From positions 57,222 to 121,221 of the forward strand of contig NZ_JABAIT010000014.1 in assembly GCF_012843265.1 (NCBI RefSeq): DNA of 64,000 nt, in the 5' to 3' direction. Of the stretch, positions 51,959 to 61,549 are shown in pieces. The DNA comes from Bacillus sp. DNRA2. Lineage in GTDB: Bacteria; Bacillota; Bacilli; Bacillales; Cytobacillaceae. The translations under genes and the position numbers were made by a program. A model generated the notes under the pieces. The model saw nothing but the letters and a program-made list of their open reading frames with translations, was not told the origin of the DNA and searched no databases. The stretch's first letter is position 1, and every line of letters starts with the position of its first letter.

Positions 51959-54900
51959 TTATTTCTTCAGCATGACGCGAATTCGATTTGTTTGCTGATT
52001 TCCTACTGTCTGTTGAATAAGCATCTCAAATCTTTTTCGCAGTTCTTCTACCGTCAATGGACTTCCATTTGCCATCATGTTAGTAATTTGAACTAATGTA
52101 ATTTCTACTTTATTTATCCCCTTTAGCAAATCATTAATTGCTTGAATTAATCGTATATCAATTGGCAGGCTAAAGGATTTTTGGGAAATGAATTGTTGAA
52201 CCAATTCTTGCTGTTCTGGTCTTAGTAATGCAATATTTTCTTTAATAGATGAATCATTCAAGTTATTTAACAGCGAATTTGTCCAGTTATTTAGTAATTC
52301 GCCAAGTTCATCTTCTAATGTCTCCAACTTAAACTGATTTAGATCTACTTCCTCTTTCGGCCTAAATTTACAATGAGGGCATGTCGCTGTATGCTGTAAA
52401 TCCTCCCTTTTCAATTGATAGCAGGTAATGAATGAATTAAACTTCCTTTGCCAATCAGAAAGGACATGGTTCGGCAAAATATCAATTTTTTGGGCCAATT
52501 CCCGTAATGCTTTCAAACGCTGATCATTTAGCAGGCTGCTCTTTTTCATGTCTTGGGTAGCATTTAGCCTTGATTTGTCATGCAAACCCATGTATAAACG
52601 GATATATTCATCTTTCAGTTGTTCAATAGAACGGCTTTCAACAGAGTAGTCAACGCCTTCTTTTAGAGCGATAGAAAGGTCGTATAACGCTGCATCCACC
52701 TTTTGACTCCATTCATGATTCCGATCAAGATGGAGTTTCGCCTGAGTAAGATAATTAGCTACATTTGTGAATTCTCCTACTTTAATCTCGAGCTTTTCCA
52801 ATTTGTCTAATTCTTTCAAATAGATATCTTGTGCTAAGATCTCATCTGCGGAATATCTCAAATTATGCATTTTCGCAGGTGAATCATACCGTTGTATTCC
52901 TTCTAAAAATCCTTTTAATTCATCCATTTTTTGAACATACTGGCCAACCTCTGTTATTGAAAAAAGGGTTCCGTCCCAGATTGGCAAACCTGTTCGAATT
53001 GTAGGAATCATCCTGACAACTTTTTGTAATTTATCGTTACAAAATTCCATTACTCTCCGAATGCCAAAAGCCAAATTATCTCCCTCAAGGTTTGGTATAT
53101 GTACATCGGATATTTGTAAAAATGCATTAATCGCCGCAACTGGAAGGCCACTAGGTTTTTTCACATGATTAAAATAGGTAAGCTTTTCTAATGGCAATCG
53201 GGAAAACTCAGCATAATTCATTGCATCATAAGACTTACCATCTACGTTAACAACTAATTCTCCCGCATGGACAAGTGCAGCAAGCACAACTATGAAAAGT
53301 TCCGGTTCCAGCTTATATTCAAAAGTAAGCCTTTTGTCTTCCGTTCCTCTAACAGTAATCGTTTCAATTAATTCCGAAGCATTTATAACCTGTCCGTGCC
53401 CTTTTTCTTTTAATTTATTGATTACCCATTTGGCATAACCGGACTTATGAACATTTACCTTACCATTTTGGTCAAGTAGGACTAATCCATCTAATATAGC
53501 AGTACCTTGTCTAGTCTCCCTACCTGAGATTTGAAAAATTGCATCTGATACATAGGAAGGTAAGTTCTCTTTATTCAAATAAACGTTTTGTAGCTTTCTG
53601 AATGAAGGGTAATCAGTATATTTTTGTTCAAACCAATCCGTCAATAACCCTTCAGCAACAGTATTAATAATTTCAATCACTCCGGCATTTTGTGGCAGCA
53701 ACATGCCGAACTCCAAAATATTAGCCGTTTTGCCACGGTAAGTTAATTCATAAACATGAACAAAATTCTCACCTAACCATTTTACAAGTTCTTTAAAAAA
53801 AGTTTCTGCCTTTCTCACATACAATTGTTTTGTTGCAGAAGTTGCATTTATTCCCAGTTCTCTTGAGCCAGCATACATCTTTAACAATCTTATAAATTTC
53901 TCTTCCTTTATAGCCAGTTTAAAAAAGACTTCATCCGCCTTTTGTTCATCCTTAAATTTCACTTCACTGAATGGTTTTAACATATAAATATAGAAATCAC
54001 GCTCAGGTTGGGCAGTCGACCTTTCATTTGGTGCACCAAAGAACAAGTATCCTTGCCGAGTCACTTTATGGGCTTCCCATGGCAGATTATGTTTCCAGAT
54101 TTTATATCCAGTTACATAGGTATTATCTGCTACCCCTGTGGCTTGTTTAAGTACCTCAAAATAATAGCTATCCAATTTATCGTCTTCAATGGTTTCTGCC
54201 TTTTGTTCAATCAAATCATCAACAGCAATGTCTTTTTTTAAATCTAAATAATATTGTCCATTGCTTTCGTTTGTTGAAATATATTGAAAACTGACTGTTT
54301 TTAATATCTCTTTTAATACTACTTCAACAGTAGTCTTTAAATCATCCGAAGGGTTTTCATCCTCCAGCAGCATCTCCAAACTCACTGAAGGACTAAGGAA
54401 CAAATCGTCACGGAGTTCCTCTGAAGTCAAGCCAACTTTATCAAAAATATCACTTGTAGCAAGACGGTATACTGCAAGAGCATTTACAATTCTAAAGGCC
54501 ATCGGCTGATATATTTTTTTGGTAAACGCATTTTGAATACGGTCCTTTAAAATACGCGACTTGTCCAATACTTCACGAATATCAGGATTACTTTTGTAAG
54601 AAGGATCTTCTTCAATGTATTTCCAGTAGCTATCATAGGAAACAAGACCTGGGGCACCCTCTGGAACATCACTCTCAAGAATCCTCTTAATTTCATTACT
54701 TATCGTTTTCAATGCCACCCTTTTTTCAGCAATATTTACTTTCTCAAATGTTGTTAAATAAGCTGGATGAATTGGGAAGAGATTGATATACATTTCTATA
54801 TCTTCACTTAAACGGGTATACAAAGATGTAAATCGGCTTAAATGCTCACGAATAAGAGCTTTTTGTTTTTCATCCTTTTTAAGTAATCTTTGTGAAACAA

Positions 54901-55660
54901 CAAATGCAATATCTTCACGGACAATACGGACTTGTTCAAAACGTTCTTTAACTCTGCGTAAAGAATCCGCAACAAAGCCAAATTTAGGATTATCAAAAAG
55001 CATTTCCTGAATACCTGCTATAAAACGCAAGCGGGTTTTACTACATACTTCCCCTAATTCCCGTAAAAATCCGAGATCTAATGTAAGTTCCTGCTCTTTT
55101 CGGCTTCTTAAATAGTCTAATAACTCGTCCACGACAAGCATAAGCCCTTGGTCCGGGAATGCTTCATGGAAAAGCCCTATCATTTCCGTTAATGCATCTT
55201 TATTATTGCGGGCTTCATCTATAGATGGGAATATAAAATCAACCCCAATATCATAAAGCCCTTCTTCTAATGCTTCACATAAAATGTCTCTTAGTGAAGT
55301 CCGAACGCTGCCAATTTCAGTACGTATAACTTTAAATTGCCCTTCTATTTCTTTTGCCTTTTGTGCTACCCGCTCATTCTTGATATAATTACTTGCACCG
55401 TCAATTTCGGCAATCGTTGAAATCACACTCATTAAGTGTGATTTACCTGTTCCATAATTACCGACAATGAATAATCCTTTATTATCTACCGGCCGGTGGA
55501 ACTGTAAATGTTCAATGACTGCTTCATCTAGCTGCTCCGCCATTCTTTCTGAAATAACATATGTATCAATTAAGTGAACTGCTCGATCCTTATCATTTGC
55601 ATCTGTTAACTGAATAACCGATTCAATTGGTTCAAATTGGACTAAATCACGATATTTCAT
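51959..55660 (-). CDS. brxC: BREX ATPase BrxC (DUF6079-like)
   Basis: 1233 residues, the largest BREX subunit. The AAA-type ATPase is at the N-terminus: Walker A FIVGNYGTGKSHLM and Walker B LMLVVDELLDYLRSRK. A long helical body follows, and near the C-terminus a cysteine pair (TCPHCKFRPK) suggests a zinc knuckle. Form and gene order fit the DUF6079-type BrxC of type 3 BREX. It follows brxF by 15 bases. Confidence 0.88.
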   Translation of the reverse strand: MKYRDLVQFEPIESVIQLTDANDKDRAVHLIDTYVISERMAEQLDEAVIEHLQFHRPVDNKGLFIVGNYGTGKSHLMSVISTIAEIDGASNYIKNERVAQKAKEIEGQFKVIRTEIGSVRTSLRDILCEALEEGLYDIGVDFIFPSIDEARNNKDALTEMIGLFHEAFPDQGLMLVVDELLDYLRSRKEQELTLDLGFLRELGEVCSKTRLRFIAGIQEMLFDNPKFGFVADSLRRVKERFEQVRIVREDIAFVVSQRLLKKDEKQKALIREHLSRFTSLYTRLSEDIEMYINLFPIHPAYLTTFEKVNIAEKRVALKTISNEIKRILESDVPEGAPGLVSYDSYWKYIEEDPSYKSNPDIREVLDKSRILKDRIQNAFTKKIYQPMAFRIVNALAVYRLATSDIFDKVGLTSEELRDDLFLSPSVSLEMLLEDENPSDDLKTTVEVVLKEILKTVSFQYISTNESNGQYYLDLKKDIAVDDLIEQKAETIEDDKLDSYYFEVLKQATGVADNTYVTGYKIWKHNLPWEAHKVTRQGYLFFGAPNERSTAQPERDFYIYMLKPFSEVKFKDEQKADEVFFKLAIKEEKFIRLLKMYAGSRELGINATSATKQLYVRKAETFFKELVKWLGENFVHVYELTYRGKTANILEFGMLLPQNAGVIEIINTVAEGLLTDWFEQKYTDYPSFRKLQNVYLNKENLPSYVSDAIFQISGRETRQGTAILDGLVLLDQNGKVNVHKSGYAKWVINKLKEKGHGQVINASELIETITVRGTEDKRLTFEYKLEPELFIVVLAALVHAGELVVNVDGKSYDAMNYAEFSRLPLEKLTYFNHVKKPSGLPVAAINAFLQISDVHIPNLEGDNLAFGIRRVMEFCNDKLQKVVRMIPTIRTGLPIWDGTLFSITEVGQYVQKMDELKGFLEGIQRYDSPAKMHNLRYSADEILAQDIYLKELDKLEKLEIKVGEFTNVANYLTQAKLHLDRNHEWSQKVDAALYDLSIALKEGVDYSVESRSIEQLKDEYIRLYMGLHDKSRLNATQDMKKSSLLNDQRLKALRELAQKIDILPNHVLSDWQRKFNSFITCYQLKREDLQHTATCPHCKFRPKEEVDLNQFKLETLEDELGELLNNWTNSLLNNLNDSSIKENIALLRPEQQELVQQFISQKSFSLPIDIRLIQAINDLLKGINKVEITLVQITNMMANGSPLTVEELRKRFEMLIQQTVGNQQTNRIRVMLKK

Positions 55661-55675
55661 TTGTATCTTCCCCCA

Positions 55676-56131
55676 TTATTCCGTCACTATAATTCCATCG
55701 AATTCTTTGCATTCATAATATTCAGGATGCCCAGGCACCGCATACACAAAACGTCTGCCGTCATAACTGCCTTTCCAAGATACGACCAATGTATAATTCC
55801 TGCTTAAAGGCTGCAAAAGCTGAATGACATCTTGTTTTAATGTCGGATCAAACAATACCTCAATATGCTCCAAGCATAGAGTACTGCTTCCCGCATTTCT
55901 TAGGATATCACTTAGTAGGCTATGTACTCTTCCGGCCATCCGTTTACTTGGATACTCTTTTAATTTCTCACTTAGCAGCATGCTAATATTTAGAAGTGGT
56001 ATTCCAAAGCTTTCAGCCGCCTTTTTAACAGCGGTTCCTTTTGAAAGCTCACAAACAAGAATCATTTTATAATATCTTGTTGAGATACCTTCTAACTCCT
56101 GCTCAATCTTTTTTACAAGGTCAGCACTCAT
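55676..56131 (-). CDS. brxF: BREX protein BrxF with degenerate P-loop
   Basis: 151 residues, first gene of the operon. BrxF is the signature of type 3 BREX and is normally a small P-loop ATPase. Here the loop reads LVCELSKGTAVKKAAE without GKS/T, while a Walker B-like LCLEHIEVLFDP remains, so ATP binding is doubtful. ATG at 56131 is preferred; GTG at 56143 is possible, but the only weak ribosome site (GTGGGTG) overlaps it. Confidence 0.75.
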   Translation of the reverse strand: MSADLVKKIEQELEGISTRYYKMILVCELSKGTAVKKAAESFGIPLLNISMLLSEKLKEYPSKRMAGRVHSLLSDILRNAGSSTLCLEHIEVLFDPTLKQDVIQLLQPLSRNYTLVVSWKGSYDGRRFVYAVPGHPEYYECKEFDGIIVTE

Positions 56132-56224
56132 AAAAACACCCACAAACTTTTAGTTCTTTAGTATCATTCTACCTAATTGCACAGTGTTTTTGTATTGTTT
56201 TCCAATGAAAAGTAAAAAGTATTT

Positions 56225-56233
56225 ATTATAGCA
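56225..56233 (-). promoter_or_regulatory. Extended -10 promoter of the BREX operon
   Basis: On the minus strand TGCTATAAT, an extended -10 box, lies about 95 bases before brxF. The -35 box is poor (TATAAC at 17 bases), typical for extended -10 promoters. The downstream genes up to 43118 have gaps under 50 bases, so one transcript is likely. Confidence 0.6.
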
Positions 56234-56268
56234 TATAAATTAGGTGCGTTATAGGAAAATTCAAAAAA

Positions 56269-56289
56269 AAAGCACCTGTTCGGCGCTTT
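56269..56289 (-). terminator. Terminator before the BREX operon
   Basis: On the minus strand AAAGCGCC, GAACA and GGTGCTTT are followed by a long T-run. It shields BREX from transcription coming from the McrBC-like region. Confidence 0.75.
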
Positions 56290-56382
56290 TTACTGTTAAT
56301 TTAAAGTATAATGATGTAACAAAAATTTACTAGAAGGTGATTTAACAAGTGTTCCTTCTTTTATTGACTCAATGATCATTTA

Positions 56383-56517
56383 TTATTTCTTAGTTAATCC
56401 ACCCATTTCATCCTTTACAACAACTTTTTCAGAATCTTGTTTGCGTTTCTGCCAGTTTTGATAATAGGTTTTGGAATCAGGTATTTCCGTGATGTTCCCA
56501 ATAGAAGACTGTACCAT
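56383..56517 (-). CDS. Possible 44-residue peptide or gene tail
   Basis: The minus strand reads MVQSSIGNITEIPDSK, then YYQNWQKRKQDSEKVVVKDE and GGLTKK before TAA. The composition is protein-like and charged, but no ribosome site precedes the ATG. It may be a remnant of a longer gene. The rest of 56290-56747 has nothing else recognisable. Confidence 0.3.
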   Translation of the reverse strand: MVQSSIGNITEIPDSKTYYQNWQKRKQDSEKVVVKDEMGGLTKK

Positions 56518-56747
56518 ATGCAAAGCTGGTGGTCAAATCCGGTTTAATGCATCACAATTAAGACGGAATGCATTTCTTTTTACTCCAAATAAGCTTATAG
56601 GATACATACTTTAAAGTTCTTTTCTTAGTTAAAGTTAAATAATCCTGATATTGTGGATAGGTAATCGAATTTGAATTTTGTCAGGGAATAAAGTACAAAT
56701 TCAAATCTTTGCTTTTGGTCTTTCTCTTTGTAATTGCACTCTTTTGA

Positions 56748-56976
56748 CTATTTTTTTAATTCACAAAAACTAACAGTAATAATAACTCTCCTAAAATCTT
56801 TATCTTGAAAAACAACAAATAAATTGGTTTCAGGTATATTCCACCGCGTTAATGCGTTTTTTTTCTTCATTATATGGAATAGTAAGCAGCTGCCGGCGTA
56901 ATCGTGATGTGTCAATGTTACGTTGAATGCATCGCATTCTCGCATGTTCACTAAACACAAATGTAAATCTAATCAT
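56748..56976 (-). pseudogene. DUF4258-like small gene split at an A8 run
   Basis: Frame one gives IRFTFVFSEHARMRCIQRN, DTSRLRRQLLTIPYNEEKK and a stop soon after. The other frame continues sensibly: NALTRWNIPETNLFVVFQDK, then FRRVIITVSF. The jump falls in a run of eight A. FSEHARMRCIQRNI matches the start of DUF4258-type RelE-like proteins. ATG at 56976 follows GGGGAAATG. It is either a decayed toxin relative or a gene using slippage. Confidence 0.55.
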
Positions 56977-57143
56977 CATTTCCCCTTTAATCTGAATTAT
57001 TTTCAATGACACCTAAAGACAGTTCTAGCCCCTTCTAATTTGCCTCGACTCCAACTATTTTCAGCAATACTTACCTTCTCAAGTCGATTTTCAGCATTTT
57101 TAAAGGTCCACCCTCGTCCCATAATAGGCTACAGCAAAAAACA

Positions 57144-58643
57144 TTAATGTGAGAACCTCATTACCCCTTCAATCTTCAACTTAATTCCCACATCAACCTC
57201 CCCTGGAACCATTTGGACTGCACCCATCCTGTACTTCTCATGAAAATCCTCGCTAAAATATCTTATCCCATTTACCTGTTCCGATTTTGTTGGAGTTAAA
57301 ATATAAACCTCCTCCACAGCCCTATCACCAGTCTCACGGTGAATAATTCCATCGCGATACTTATGCATTTCTCCAAGGGCAGTGCCGAGATTATCCGGCA
57401 CCCGGTATTTTGGATCAAAGACTATGATTCTTTCTCCTCCTTCTAACACGATATCGGGAATCATTTTTTGTGTATAAGTATGGAAGGTCTTTGAATTGTA
57501 TTGAAACGTCCGTTGATAATAAAGCGATAAATTGCCGTGCAATTTGATTTCACTCTGTTTATTTTCAGCCAGATTCAGAAAAATTCCGTCTTTTGTGATT
57601 TTAAATAAGCCGCCCGTATCGCGAACAAAACCAGATTCCCTTAAAATCTTAACGATTTTCATGTAGCACCACATTTCATACAATTGAAATGTATCCTTTA
57701 AGGAAATAGAATAATCGAACAATATTCCTTCCCGATGGTGCTTGTAAAGGCTATCAAACCATATATACCACAACCGATAAACAGGATGCTTCCGAAACTT
57801 TTGTGTGATCGTATAAGGCCCACTATGATCTGTAATCTCTTTTAATAATGGACTGTTCAGCCATCGTTGGACAATTGCTTTGTATTTTCCAGACTTACGA
57901 GCTATATCCTCATATTCCAGAGTTTCATACTTTCGGAGAAGACGGTCCAAATCGAACAACTGCTGCTTTAATACTTGATTCTCATAAACATTCATAGTTT
58001 CAAAGGTTTTGACATTTTGGACGTTGCTTGGAATCTCTGCACCGTGGCCTTTCTGGTCAAGCCAACGTAACGTTACCTCGACTGAACGTTGAACTTTCTC
58101 TCTTTTCATGATTACTGGCTGCTTTTCTAAGCGGCGAATGGGCTGTTTTTCGATTTTTGAAAAGATTTGCCTTAATTGATGAAAGGCGCGATCGATATAA
58201 CTCCACTGTGTCCAATTGATATCGCGGCTTCTTCCGGAAGCAGTAACCTTTGTTTCAAGGCCGCTTAATTGGAAACAACTATTAGCCTCCTCAAGGATTT
58301 CCTCCAGCATCAAATTAAACTGTTCTTCTGTTAACTTGCGATTATCAGGATATATATAAGTTTCAAAGTTTTCTCCATTAATGGATACATTTAATGTTCC
58401 GCTTTGAAATGGCGTAATCATAGCTGCATAGAAACCATTTTGTTGTTGGTAAAAAGGCAAAGGAACACCTTGGATGACAACGTCTACCCTATTACCAATA
58501 AAGCGGAGCTTATATTCAGTTGCTTCCGATAGGTATGCTTCAATAAATGGAATCCAGCCTTGGGTACTATCCCATATTTCAAGGGTGCTATCTCCAGAAT
58601 TGTGTGCTCCATAGTATTCCAGCTCCTCTTGCATTCGTTTCAC
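57144..58643 (-). CDS. McrC-like nuclease with DUF2357 domain
   Basis: 499 residues. The N-terminal half matches DUF2357 (VEVTLRWLDQKGH, then FETMNVYENQVLKQQLFDLDR); the second half is a PD-(D/E)xK nuclease with IVLEGGERIIVFDPKYRV, where the Asp and Lys of DPK are catalytic. In this type IV-like restriction group the nuclease works with a McrB-type AAA GTPase encoded just upstream. That partner is truncated here (58680-59190), so the nuclease probably has no motor. Start GTG at 58643. Confidence 0.82.
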   Translation of the reverse strand: MKRMQEELEYYGAHNSGDSTLEIWDSTQGWIPFIEAYLSEATEYKLRFIGNRVDVVIQGVPLPFYQQQNGFYAAMITPFQSGTLNVSINGENFETYIYPDNRKLTEEQFNLMLEEILEEANSCFQLSGLETKVTASGRSRDINWTQWSYIDRAFHQLRQIFSKIEKQPIRRLEKQPVIMKREKVQRSVEVTLRWLDQKGHGAEIPSNVQNVKTFETMNVYENQVLKQQLFDLDRLLRKYETLEYEDIARKSGKYKAIVQRWLNSPLLKEITDHSGPYTITQKFRKHPVYRLWYIWFDSLYKHHREGILFDYSISLKDTFQLYEMWCYMKIVKILRESGFVRDTGGLFKITKDGIFLNLAENKQSEIKLHGNLSLYYQRTFQYNSKTFHTYTQKMIPDIVLEGGERIIVFDPKYRVPDNLGTALGEMHKYRDGIIHRETGDRAVEEVYILTPTKSEQVNGIRYFSEDFHEKYRMGAVQMVPGEVDVGIKLKIEGVMRFSH

Positions 58644-58679
58644 ATGCTTTAGTGAAATAGAAGTCGTTTCTAAGTTGGC

Positions 58680-59190
58680 CTATAACCACTGCTCTATTTT
58701 TTCCAGCATGTCTGAAATCCGCTCATCCCCGCGAATCTTTGTCAGTACCTTTTCAGAGATGACACGATCCAAGGCTTCCATTGGTACCATCATTTCCTCC
58801 TCAAGGAGCTGGTGATTGGCGTACAATTTTTGCAGCATTTCTTCCATCGTGCGATAACCGAATTGCAGCTCGTAGCCCGATAATGTATCGTGCAATTCCT
58901 TCAGGAGCTTGAATTCTTTTGTCAGTGTTGCTTTCAAATCCTGGTTAACCCGTTCCCAATATGAATCAAAATCGACATCTGATAAGGTCATGACATAAGC
59001 ACGGTCAAGGACTTTGTCTGAGATGGAATGCGTCGTTTCATCGACATTAATCGTTCCCAAAATATAGACATTAGGAGGAATCAAGAGCTTCTTTGGGATA
59101 CCGGCAATGTGATCATCCTGATGCAGCGGAATCTCCTTTCGTGACCCGACAGCACATAAATAATCGCTTAAGTAATACTCAACACGGCCA
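58680..59190 (-). pseudogene. McrB-type AAA motor, only the C-terminal part left
   Basis: The fragment begins at RVEYYLSDYLCAVGSRKE, just after where the Walker B motif (usually DEMNLARVEYY) should be. It keeps the sensor 1 region (YILGTINVDETTHSISDKV, with N and T), the arginine-finger area DRAYVM and the lid. The Walker A and B motifs are gone. The ~13 residues in front of RVEYY are encoded by the GGGACAGG palindrome, not by McrB sequence. The fragment cannot hydrolyse GTP. Confidence 0.8.
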
Positions 59191-59193
59191 AAT

Positions 59194-59218
59194 AGGGACA
59201 GAGGGACAGGTCTGTCCC
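59194..59218. repeat. GGGACAGG palindrome, copy 2, at the McrB break
   Basis: AGGGACAG, GT and CTGTCCCT form a perfect palindrome, with a half copy (GGGACAG) just before. The same core is at 32901-32957. It marks the exact point where the McrB gene is cut; 59219-59407 beyond it holds no gene. Confidence 0.85.
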
Positions 59219-59407
59219 TCCGATTGAATATATATATCAGATTATCAATCTGCAACCAGAGGGTATAGCAATCCTAATGGGAGAGGGGGGCGGTCTTCGG
59301 TTCAAAAAACTATAGAAATTGATAGGCCCCACATAAAACGAAGCAAAAATCCTAAGCTTGCATGAATGAACTGAAACTGAGGACTTTTACTTCATACATT
59401 ACTATTT

Positions 59408-61549
59408 TCAAAGACTTTTATTGTGCATGTCTGTAAGAATGGAATCCTGATTCAGAAGAACAAGTTTCCGGGTAAAGTATTGCTCCGCAACCTCCGAATG
59501 ATCTACTACCACAATAGTTTTTCCTTTGGCGCGGATTCGGTCCAGAAAACATGCTACAAGAAATATCTCTGAAGGGCTAAGACCTTTGAACGGTTCGTCA
59601 ATTCCTAATATCTTTGAAGTTGATTTGCTTGCCTTCAATATCTTAATCCGTATGTTCTCACCACCTGACAGCGTTGTTGTGGCTTGCCCAATGCGAAGAT
59701 GCCCTAGCATTATGGAAGTTGCTTCCTTAAGTGTTGCCGTTATTTTCGGGTCAAATGGCTTAAAATACTCCAATCCTTCATCTAACGTCATATTCCATAT
59801 ATCATATATACTTTTTTGATTCACCTTGTATTTCTTCAGGATTTTGTTAAATCCCGTTCCTTCACATTCTTCGCAAACGAGTCGCACTTTGGTTCTTGAG
59901 TTATAACCATACTCAATGAAACCGCCACCACAACATACAGGGCAAGTCCCTCCATTACCAGTCAAATTAGAAAAGAGCCTTCTATCCTTTCCGGTCTTTT
60001 TTGCAAATATGTCGGAGATCTTTCCGAAAATATCTAGTGCAGTTGCAACATAGGAGTTTTTGTTACCAACAAGAGGTTTTTGACTAATGTAAAGGTATTC
60101 ATCAAATTGCTGGGGAAAATATTCTCTGAGCAATGTTGACTTGCCAATTCCTGAAGCTCCAGTCACTAAATTCATGCATTTATCAGCTAATGAAATCTTC
60201 ACCCCTTTGTACTGATAGACATCATTGATAATCTGCACAGTGATATATGCTGTTGCTTTCCGAACTGACATAGACCTTGAAATAGCTTCATAAGCCAAAT
60301 ATTCAGTAGAATCAATAAGACTTCCACCATTGGATCCGCTTCCTGGTCCAAGAGCATATATTTTTTTCGATTCCTTGACAAATATGTCACTATGATCAAC
60401 GATAAGTACGGTGTGTCTTTTGGCCAATAGCAGAATATTCTCTAATATGGCCTGCTTCTCATTACCGGACAATCCCGCAAGAGGCTCATCCAGTACAATC
60501 AGAAGGTCGGTAAGCTGTGAATTGAATACCTGAACCATTTTCAAACGTTGAAGCTCACCACCAGACAAAGTTGGAATTGCTCGATGGAAAAACAGGTGAC
60601 CGAGATTAAGTTCAACTGCCTTTGTAATAAAATTCCTAATACAGGTCAGTGCAAAAGTTAATCGTGAATCTTTAATCTCTGCAGACATTTTCTTGATAAC
60701 CGGAGCCAATTCAGAAAATGGAAGAGTCATGAACTCTCCAATAGACAGGTCATAGATTCTGTACTGCTCATGTTCAGCAGAATATTTCCTACCTTTGCAG
60801 CAATCACATTCACGATCAGAATAAAACTGTTTACCAGGAGTAAAATTTGTAATCATTGGATTTTCGGTCATTACTCCATAGTACTTAGTAGTTCGTCGGG
60901 AAAACATATTCGTTTTCTTAAAGCGAATAGAATATTTTTCTGGGCTTTCTCCGTAAAGAATGGATTCTTTTTCTGTACAAGAAAGCTGACGGATAGTTTT
61001 AGAGGAATCAATGCCCTGATCCGCACAATACTTTTCAATGATATGAGCATAAAAGTCCTTGTATTTATTCCAGCATCGGATCGGGTTTTTTTCCAAAGGG
61101 ACATTGTAATCAATAATGCGACTCTCATCCAATATACTGACGATTCCTAATCCGTGACATTTCTCACAGAGATTGCCAGCCTTATTAAGCGTAAAGTTAT
61201 CTTCCGGTATTCCAAGTAGTGCCGCATATATAAGTGAGATATTGCGATTAAGACCAAAATAAGTACCGATAGTGGAATGTAGGTTATTGTTAAAATTAGA
61301 TTGTTTGATAGGGATAGAAGCAACCATGTTGTGATAGCCTTTAACAACATAAGAAGGCTCTGCAACATCATCAGCAAACATAGCCATGAATTCGTGTTGA
61401 CCAATCTGGGCAACAGTATCATATGCCAGCGAAGACTTTCCACTTCCCGATGGCCCGATTATAAGATTTATTTCTAGTTTTTCAAGTGATATATCAATGC
61501 CTTTCAGATTGTTGGTTTTTATACCCTCAATTTTGATGCAATCCGCCAT
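59408..61549 (-). CDS. UvrA-like tandem ABC ATPase in a RiPP locus
   Basis: About 713 residues, against ~940 for UvrA. Both ATPase halves are complete: GPSGSGKSSLAYDT, LSGGELQRLKMV and LIVLDEPLAGLS; then GASGIGKSTLLR, LSGGENIRIKIL and ILGIDEPFKGLS. Zinc knuckles of UvrA type are kept (CEKCHGLG, CDCCKGRKYS, CPVCCGGGF, CEECEGTGF). The UvrB-binding insert is largely missing, as in UvrA paralogues for drug resistance such as DrrC. The start at 61549 has AGGA 6 bases upstream and overlaps the radical SAM gene by 23 bases, so the two are coupled. Self-protection or DNA handling for the peptide is inferred. Confidence 0.82.
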   Translation of the reverse strand: MADCIKIEGIKTNNLKGIDISLEKLEINLIIGPSGSGKSSLAYDTVAQIGQHEFMAMFADDVAEPSYVVKGYHNMVASIPIKQSNFNNNLHSTIGTYFGLNRNISLIYAALLGIPEDNFTLNKAGNLCEKCHGLGIVSILDESRIIDYNVPLEKNPIRCWNKYKDFYAHIIEKYCADQGIDSSKTIRQLSCTEKESILYGESPEKYSIRFKKTNMFSRRTTKYYGVMTENPMITNFTPGKQFYSDRECDCCKGRKYSAEHEQYRIYDLSIGEFMTLPFSELAPVIKKMSAEIKDSRLTFALTCIRNFITKAVELNLGHLFFHRAIPTLSGGELQRLKMVQVFNSQLTDLLIVLDEPLAGLSGNEKQAILENILLLAKRHTVLIVDHSDIFVKESKKIYALGPGSGSNGGSLIDSTEYLAYEAISRSMSVRKATAYITVQIINDVYQYKGVKISLADKCMNLVTGASGIGKSTLLREYFPQQFDEYLYISQKPLVGNKNSYVATALDIFGKISDIFAKKTGKDRRLFSNLTGNGGTCPVCCGGGFIEYGYNSRTKVRLVCEECEGTGFNKILKKYKVNQKSIYDIWNMTLDEGLEYFKPFDPKITATLKEATSIMLGHLRIGQATTTLSGGENIRIKILKASKSTSKILGIDEPFKGLSPSEIFLVACFLDRIRAKGKTIVVVDHSEVAEQYFTRKLVLLNQDSILTDMHNKSL

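Noticed and set aside
59408..61549. Chromosomal UvrA of nucleotide excision repair
   Set aside because: It is over 200 residues shorter than UvrA, is not next to uvrB, and is translationally coupled to a peptide maturase.
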